This document shows positions 60,401 through 64,000 of a DNA stretch of 64,000 nt, piece by piece (the first letter of the stretch is position 1; each line of letters opens with the position of its first letter). The DNA comes from Shewanella sp. VB17. GTDB taxonomy: Bacteria > Pseudomonadota > Gammaproteobacteria > Enterobacterales > Shewanellaceae. The DNA is taken from the NCBI RefSeq assembly GCF_013248905.1, contig NZ_JABRVS010000001.1, forward strand, positions 2,232,001 through 2,296,000, read 5' to 3'. A program made the translations under genes and the position numbers. The notes beneath the pieces were generated by a model, which ran no database searches, was not told the DNA's origin, and saw nothing but the letters and a program-made list of their open reading frames with translations.

Positions 60401-60893
60401 CATGCTCATAAACTTGTCCAACGAGATTATAACCGGTATCTGACAACTGCTTCCTGACATCTTGAAGGCAATAGCGATCCCCTTTAGAGAGTATCAGTAA
60501 GTTTCCAGCTAAAAATGATTTAGGTGGCAGCAACACCATCAAAGTATTAACGGGAACGATCACGACGCCATGTTTGGCATTCGGGAGTTGAGATAAGGTT
60601 TCTAGGCGTTGTGAAACGAGATCTTGGTGGGGTGAAAAACTGTCATAAGGCAATGTTTCCCGATCAGGAAATAGCCAAACAGGCAGCGACTTATCTTGTA
60701 ATAAGTAGCGTAATTCACTCTCTAGCTGTAATGCTGCCGGTGTATCATTGGTGACAGCCAGCGTGAGACCTTCGTGGTTTTTAATCAAGCTTGCTAAAGT
60801 GATCGCTTGCGAAGCCCCCCCTAATGTTACTAAGGTTTGTGCTTTAGCGATACTTTTGACAGCAGGTGGCGTTAATATGGAAAATGCTTTCAT
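57420..60893 (-). CDS. mfd: Transcription-repair coupling factor Mfd
   Basis: Mfd removes RNA polymerase stalled at lesions and recruits UvrA. The protein (1157 residues from the ATG at 60893) has the UvrB-like N-terminal part 'ETLPYDSFSPHQDLVSQRLE', the RNA-polymerase-binding CarD-like segment 'GQPIVHLDHGIARYQGL', the translocase motifs 'CGDVGFGKTEVAMRAAF' and 'LLVIDEEHRFGVRQKEKI', 'GRVGRSHHQAYAYL', and the C-terminal regulatory domain. An in-frame start at 60920 is also possible, since neither has a strong ribosome site; the shorter one matches the relatives I recall. Confidence 0.96.
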   Translation of the reverse strand: MKAFSILTPPAVKSIAKAQTLVTLGGASQAITLASLIKNHEGLTLAVTNDTPAALQLESELRYLLQDKSLPVWLFPDRETLPYDSFSPHQDLVSQRLETLSQLPNAKHGVVIVPVNTLMVLLPPKSFLAGNLLILSKGDRYCLQDVRKQLSDTGYNLVGQVYEHGEFAIRGSIIDLFPMGSNQPYRIELFDDEVESIRHFDPETQRSSGTIESIRLLPAKEFPTDDAAIEKFRQGYRRQFNVLVKEPESIYQMVSRKILPAGIENYLPLFFDDTANLFDYLPEKTQLISIGDLEGASKAHLAEVEQRYEDRRVDPLRPLLPPKALYLLTEQLFSAFKTLPKTYLKIGRSQEQDHCAKLESLPELTANHKLKQPLNLLQEYMIKGKKVLFSAESEGRREALLELFSKIDLTPKIFTHLDDFVESKAEIGLIVSPLSKGCIIENAQGTTFSFVCETELFGHRISQTRRRDKQRQISSDALVKDLAELKVGQPIVHLDHGIARYQGLETLDTGGLVAEYLKLEYAGGDKLYVPVASLHLISRYSVGPDEEANLNKLGNESWAKAKKKAIEKICDVAVELLDVYARRQARPGDACHIDQEEYAQFCHSFPFEETVDQETSINAVITDMSSPIAMDRLVCGDVGFGKTEVAMRAAFVAVNDGKQVAILVPTTLLAQQHFENFKDRFADWPVKIEVISRFKTAKEQKGIMEELTSGKVDIVIGTHKLLQSDAKFENLGLLVIDEEHRFGVRQKEKIKALRANVDILTLTATPIPRTLNMAMSGMRDLSIIATPPAKRLSVKTFIREYDAAAIREALLREILRGGQVYFLHNTVETIEKRAAEISELLPEARVTTAHGQMRERELEKVMSDFYHHKFNVLVCTTIIETGIDVPTANTIVIERADKFGLAQLHQLRGRVGRSHHQAYAYLMTPHPKSMTKDARKRLEAIGALEDLGAGFMLATQDLEIRGAGELLGDEQSGHISKIGFTLYMEMLEDAVKCLKEGKEPSLSQMLRHQCEIELRIPALLPEDFVHDVNIRLSLYKRIANCETETALNELKVELIDRFGLLPSSTKNLMELTLYKHQATALGIKKLEMHAKGGSVEFNDDHKVDPGFIIGLLQNQPQNYRMDGPNKLKFIIPTESHSDRLALVKLLLGQLSQHRLGD

Positions 60894-60968
60894 TGAGAAG
60901 AGACAAGAGATCAGCGACAAAGATGCCTGTCATTGTAGTGGGATACAGGCACTTGTGCTAGTGAAAGT

Positions 60969-61562
60969 TTATGATGATTTTCTGGCAAGTTTTTGTTGTT
61001 TTAATTGTTTTTGTTGTACGCTTAGACTGGCTTTGACCAACTGCTCAATATCGATGTCTGAGATCCGATTAAATACGATGTCAGTGACATATTGGGTGTC
61101 AGTGCTTATCGGGTTATTTTCTACCATTTGAGTCGTGGTAACATGCCCAAAGCATAAAAGTGAAATCAGTTCTTCTTTAATGTTCAAGGTGATTTTGAAT
61201 GTATCACCGATCTCAAATAAACTGGATCCGATGATACGGATCCCACTTCCACCAAAGAATACCCCTAGATGTTGCTCACCTTCGTGAGTCTCACGTTCAA
61301 GTATATGGAGCAGAACCAGATCAATTTTTTTGGATTGAAGCTTAAGATATTCAATGATGGTTTTAGCTTCATCATCCAAGTGCCTTAGTTGTAATAAACA
61401 ATTTGCCTCTAATGATTTTACATCACTAATGAGCTGTAGACTGAGCGGCAACATTAGATTCAATTCACTTTCAGATGGAATAGGCTTATCATCTGGCCAA
61501 GGGGTCAAATAGGCCTTAAAATCGTGCTTGACACTAAAATAGGGGGTTGAGTCAGTAAGCAA
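60969..61562 (-). CDS. PilZ-domain-like protein
   Basis: This 197-residue protein has a helical N-terminal half and a C-terminal beta-rich half ending in a Lys/Gln-rich tail. The neighbourhood (between mfd and lolC) and the C-terminal 'GVFFGGSGIRIIGSSLFEIGDTF' (shown in part: FFGGSGIRIIGSS) recall PilZ proteins, in which D/N-x-S-x-x-G binds c-di-GMP. Here that motif is altered and I see no clear RxxxR before it, so c-di-GMP binding is doubtful. The start is TTG with AGGAAA upstream. It does not overlap its neighbours. The function is unknown. Confidence 0.6.
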   Translation of the reverse strand: MLTDSTPYFSVKHDFKAYLTPWPDDKPIPSESELNLMLPLSLQLISDVKSLEANCLLQLRHLDDEAKTIIEYLKLQSKKIDLVLLHILERETHEGEQHLGVFFGGSGIRIIGSSLFEIGDTFKITLNIKEELISLLCFGHVTTTQMVENNPISTDTQYVTDIVFNRISDIDIEQLVKASLSVQQKQLKQQKLARKSS

Positions 61563-61641
61563 GGGATTTCCTCTTGTTTTTACATGGCTATTACCCCTAT
61601 TATCGTGCGCATCTTAATGATTTAGCAAGGCTCGATATTTA

Positions 61642-62892
61642 ATGAGTCGTTGGACAACTATGAATTTTGCGTTATCAGCACATATAGGCTTTCGTTATTG
61701 GCGTGTAAGAAAGACCAATGGGTTTGCTTCATTTATCACATTTTTTGCGGTCTCAGGAATTTTGCTAGGGGTGGCGGCATTGATTGTTGTCAGCTCAGTA
61801 ATGAATGGTCTAGAAGGTCAGTTAAAGCAGCGTATTTTAGGTGCGGTGCCTCAATTAACCGTTCATAGTGAACAGGCCTTAACGAACTGGCAAGCCAATG
61901 TGTCAGCATTAATCACCTTACCTGGTGTATTAGCGGTGACTCCAAGTATTTCCACTCAAGCGATGGTGCAATCACCTTCGAATATCAGTGCTATCCAAGT
62001 GTATGGGGTTTATCCTGAATACGAAAAAGAGTTTAGTGATCAGATGCAAGGTACGCTTAATGCTTATTTTGACCAACTCGAACCTGGTCAGTACCGGGTT
62101 ATTTTAGGATCTGAACTTGCTAGGCACTTGGCAGTATCGATAGGGGATCAAGTGAGAATTCTTAGCGCTGAAGGTGTCGTGTATTCACCTCTTGGACCTG
62201 TGCCCAGTCAGCGGAAGTTTATTGTCGCAGGTACATTCGAGATGGGCTCTCAAGTGGATGCAAGTTTGGCGTATATTCATTATGAAGATGCACAACGTTT
62301 AATGAGACAAACACCTGGAGAAATAAAGCACTTGCGCCTATACCTTGCTGATCCGTTTAATGCCAAGCAGCTAAATGCAAAAGTACAATCCGAATTTAAA
62401 CAAGAGGGGATTGATGTAACAACCTCTGACTGGCGCGAGACTTATGGGCACTTATTTAGTGCCGTAAAAATGGAAAAGAACATGATGTCTTTGATGCTGA
62501 GCCTCATTATCGCCGTTGCGGCGTTTAATATTGTCTCTGCTCTGGTCATGATGGTCGTTGATAAAACAACGGACGTTGCCGTGCTCAAAACCCAAGGGTT
62601 AACGACATCTAATGTCATGGGGATTTTCATTTTTCAAGGATCGCTTAATGCAGTGATTGGTTTGGTGTTAGGGCTAGTGATAGGCATAGGGTTAACCCTT
62701 AATTTAAATTCGATGATGAATTCAGTTGGCGTGTCAATTTTAGGTGCAGGTCAGTCACTGCCAGTGCAAATTGAATGGGGGCAAATGGGATGGATAGTGT
62801 TGGGTACGTTAATGATTACTTTCTGCGCAACGATATACCCAGCGTTTAGGGCTGCTAAAGTGCAGCCTGCGACCGCATTAAGATACGAGTAA
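61642..62892 (+). CDS. lolC: Lipoprotein-releasing transporter permease LolC
   Basis: LolC is a permease of the LolCDE complex that extracts outer-membrane lipoproteins from the inner membrane and passes them to LolA. The 416-residue protein has an N-terminal transmembrane helix ('FFAVSGILLGVAALIVVSSVMNG'; shown in part), a large periplasmic domain (about residues 50-270), and three C-terminal helices with 'MMVVDKTTDVAVLKTQGL' at the coupling site. ATG 61642 or 61660 could be the start. It is followed by lolD and lolE in the standard order. Confidence 0.94.
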   Translation: MSRWTTMNFALSAHIGFRYWRVRKTNGFASFITFFAVSGILLGVAALIVVSSVMNGLEGQLKQRILGAVPQLTVHSEQALTNWQANVSALITLPGVLAVTPSISTQAMVQSPSNISAIQVYGVYPEYEKEFSDQMQGTLNAYFDQLEPGQYRVILGSELARHLAVSIGDQVRILSAEGVVYSPLGPVPSQRKFIVAGTFEMGSQVDASLAYIHYEDAQRLMRQTPGEIKHLRLYLADPFNAKQLNAKVQSEFKQEGIDVTTSDWRETYGHLFSAVKMEKNMMSLMLSLIIAVAAFNIVSALVMMVVDKTTDVAVLKTQGLTTSNVMGIFIFQGSLNAVIGLVLGLVIGIGLTLNLNSMMNSVGVSILGAGQSLPVQIEWGQMGWIVLGTLMITFCATIYPAFRAAKVQPATALRYE

Positions 62893-62992
62893 ATTGTCTG
62901 GCTGGGAGTGTGAGGATAGTCAGATAATAAAGAGTCGAAGTTGGGCTAACCTTCTCAGTTTGTTCGAGCGAAGAATACAAGAGTGATCATCA

Positions 62993-63703
62993 ATGTCAGA
63001 GTTATTGTTAGAAGTAAAAAGTGTGAGTAAGTGTTTTAAAGAAGGAAATGTTGAGACTCAAGTTCTCAAAGATGTCGATCTACAAGTATTTAAAGGAGAG
63101 CAGCTTGCCATTGTAGGGACATCTGGCTCAGGCAAGAGTACTTTATTACACATCATGGGGACCTTAGATTGTCCAACAAGTGGTAGTGTTATGATGCTAG
63201 GTGAAGATCTTTATCGCTTGTCTGCTCGCCGTCAATCAGAGATAAGAAATCAAGATTTAGGTTTTATTTATCAGTTTCATCACTTGTTACCTGAATTCAG
63301 TGCGCTGGAAAATGTGGTTATGCCTGCTTTGATCCAAGGTCGAGATCGAAACATGGCAGAGGCAGAAGCTAAGGCTCTGTTGGAGCGAGTCGGTCTAGGG
63401 CACCGACTAACGCATACACCTGCTGAGATGTCAGGAGGAGAGCGGCAACGAACTGCGATTGCACGTGCACTGATTAATAAGCCTAAATTGGTGTTGGCAG
63501 ATGAACCTACGGGTAACCTTGATGCTAGCAGTGGTGAGGCTGTCTATGAGTTAATTCAGGAATTAGCCAATCAATTGGGCACTGCATTTGTGGTCGTCAC
63601 CCATGATACAAAATTAGCAGCGAGAATGGACAGGCAATTGCAAATGAAAGATGGTTATTTGCAAGTTGACGATCCTGTAAATGTAACAGGTAAGGCTTCA
63701 TGA
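62993..63703 (+). CDS. lolD: Lipoprotein-releasing ABC transporter ATPase LolD
   Basis: LolD powers LolCDE. The 236-residue protein shows Walker A 'GTSGSGKST', the Q-loop 'QFHHLLPEFSALENV' (typical of LolD), the signature 'MSGGERQRTAIARAL', Walker B 'LVLADEPTGNLD' and the switch His in 'VVVTHD'. It is 100 bp after lolC and overlaps lolE by ATGA. Confidence 0.97.
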   Translation: MSELLLEVKSVSKCFKEGNVETQVLKDVDLQVFKGEQLAIVGTSGSGKSTLLHIMGTLDCPTSGSVMMLGEDLYRLSARRQSEIRNQDLGFIYQFHHLLPEFSALENVVMPALIQGRDRNMAEAEAKALLERVGLGHRLTHTPAEMSGGERQRTAIARALINKPKLVLADEPTGNLDASSGEAVYELIQELANQLGTAFVVVTHDTKLAARMDRQLQMKDGYLQVDDPVNVTGKAS

Positions 63704-64000
63704 GTCCGCTGTTATCAATATGGATTGGCTGGCGTTTTTATATGGCACGTCAATCAAATAATCTTATTAGCTTTATTTCATTTGCATCTACTGCGGGTAT
63801 TGCGCTTGGTGTTGCAGTATTGATAGTGGTGCTCTCTGCCATGAATGGTTTTGAGAGTGAACTGGAAAATAGAATGCTAGGGGTTGTCGCTCATGGTGAA
63901 TTGAGTGGCGTTAATCAGCCCATTGATAACTGGCAGGGGATAGTAAAAGATGCGAATAAGATAGCAGGTATTGTCGCTGCTGCGCCTTATATTCGCTTGC
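63700..64000 (+). CDS. lolE: Lipoprotein-releasing transporter permease LolE, 3' end cut by window edge
   Basis: The frame starts with an ATGA overlap with lolD and stays open to the right edge (about 100 residues visible). It begins 'MSPLLSIWIGWRFYMARQSN' and has the first membrane helix with 'GIALGVAVLIVVLSAMNGFE', as in LolE. The protein continues beyond the window. Confidence 0.93.
   Translation, partial: MSPLLSIWIGWRFYMARQSNNLISFISFASTAGIALGVAVLIVVLSAMNGFESELENRMLGVVAHGELSGVNQPIDNWQGIVKDANKIAGIVAAAPYIRL

Overview
The window reads as a chromosomal segment of a marine gammaproteobacterium, most likely Shewanella or a close relative. The evidence is the conserved block ybaN-apt-dnaX-ybaB-recR-htpG-cnoX-adk-gsk, the neighbourhoods topA-cysB and csiV-mfd-PilZ-lolCDE, the protein sequences themselves, and Shewanella-type short intergenic repeats. 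This is recognition from the sequence alone; no database was searched.

Layout. (1) 1-13500 is an accessory region: the 3' end of what looks like an extracellular contractile injection system (eCIS, a phage-tail-like weapon). It holds a large baseplate-associated protein cut by the window edge, a 1555-residue fibre with a beta-helix tip, an Afp14-like tape-measure protein, an unknown Cys/His-rich protein, and a phage-type lysis pair (3-TM holin and pesticin-like muramidase). (2) 13690-19100 is core chromosome: comEA-like gene, 4.5S RNA, ComFB-like gene, and a reverse-strand run dinG-TSUP transporter-priC-DUF2057. dinG has a LexA box. (3) 19100-23630 is a patch of mobile-element debris: an integron gene cassette (DoxX-like) bracketed by two attC-like sites with no integrase, the 3' end of an ORF-less group II intron, a REP-type tyrosine transposase with a perfect 333-bp tandem duplication of its 5' part, and small palindromic repeats. 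(4) 23540-29400 holds LexA-controlled polB, a porin, ndk and dusC. (5) 29630-32210 is a bufferin/HvfABC-like copper-buffering peptide operon: an exported precursor with nine EGKCG motifs, a DUF692 (MNIO) enzyme, a DUF2063 partner, and a 39-residue membrane peptide. (6) 32280-42490 is the conserved dnaX-recR-htpG-adk-gsk housekeeping block, with a programmed -1 frameshift site in dnaX and a consensus sigma-32 promoter at htpG. (7) 42500-64000 holds a dicarboxylate/amino-acid symporter, an Ig-like lipoprotein, astB, topA, cysB, sdaA, nagZ, acyP, csiV, mfd, a PilZ-like gene and lolCDE (lolE cut by the right edge).

How the genes work together. The eCIS genes and the lysis genes lie on one strand and could build and then release a particle by lysing the producer. 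dinG and polB share the same LexA-box core and so belong to the SOS response; priC and mfd add replication restart and transcription-coupled repair. The precursor, MNIO enzyme and partner form a peptide-modification unit. lolCDE is the lipoprotein-release ABC transporter. Short MITE-like repeats recur at three places; one supplies the last codons of a gene and another sits between the bufferin precursor and its modifying enzymes.
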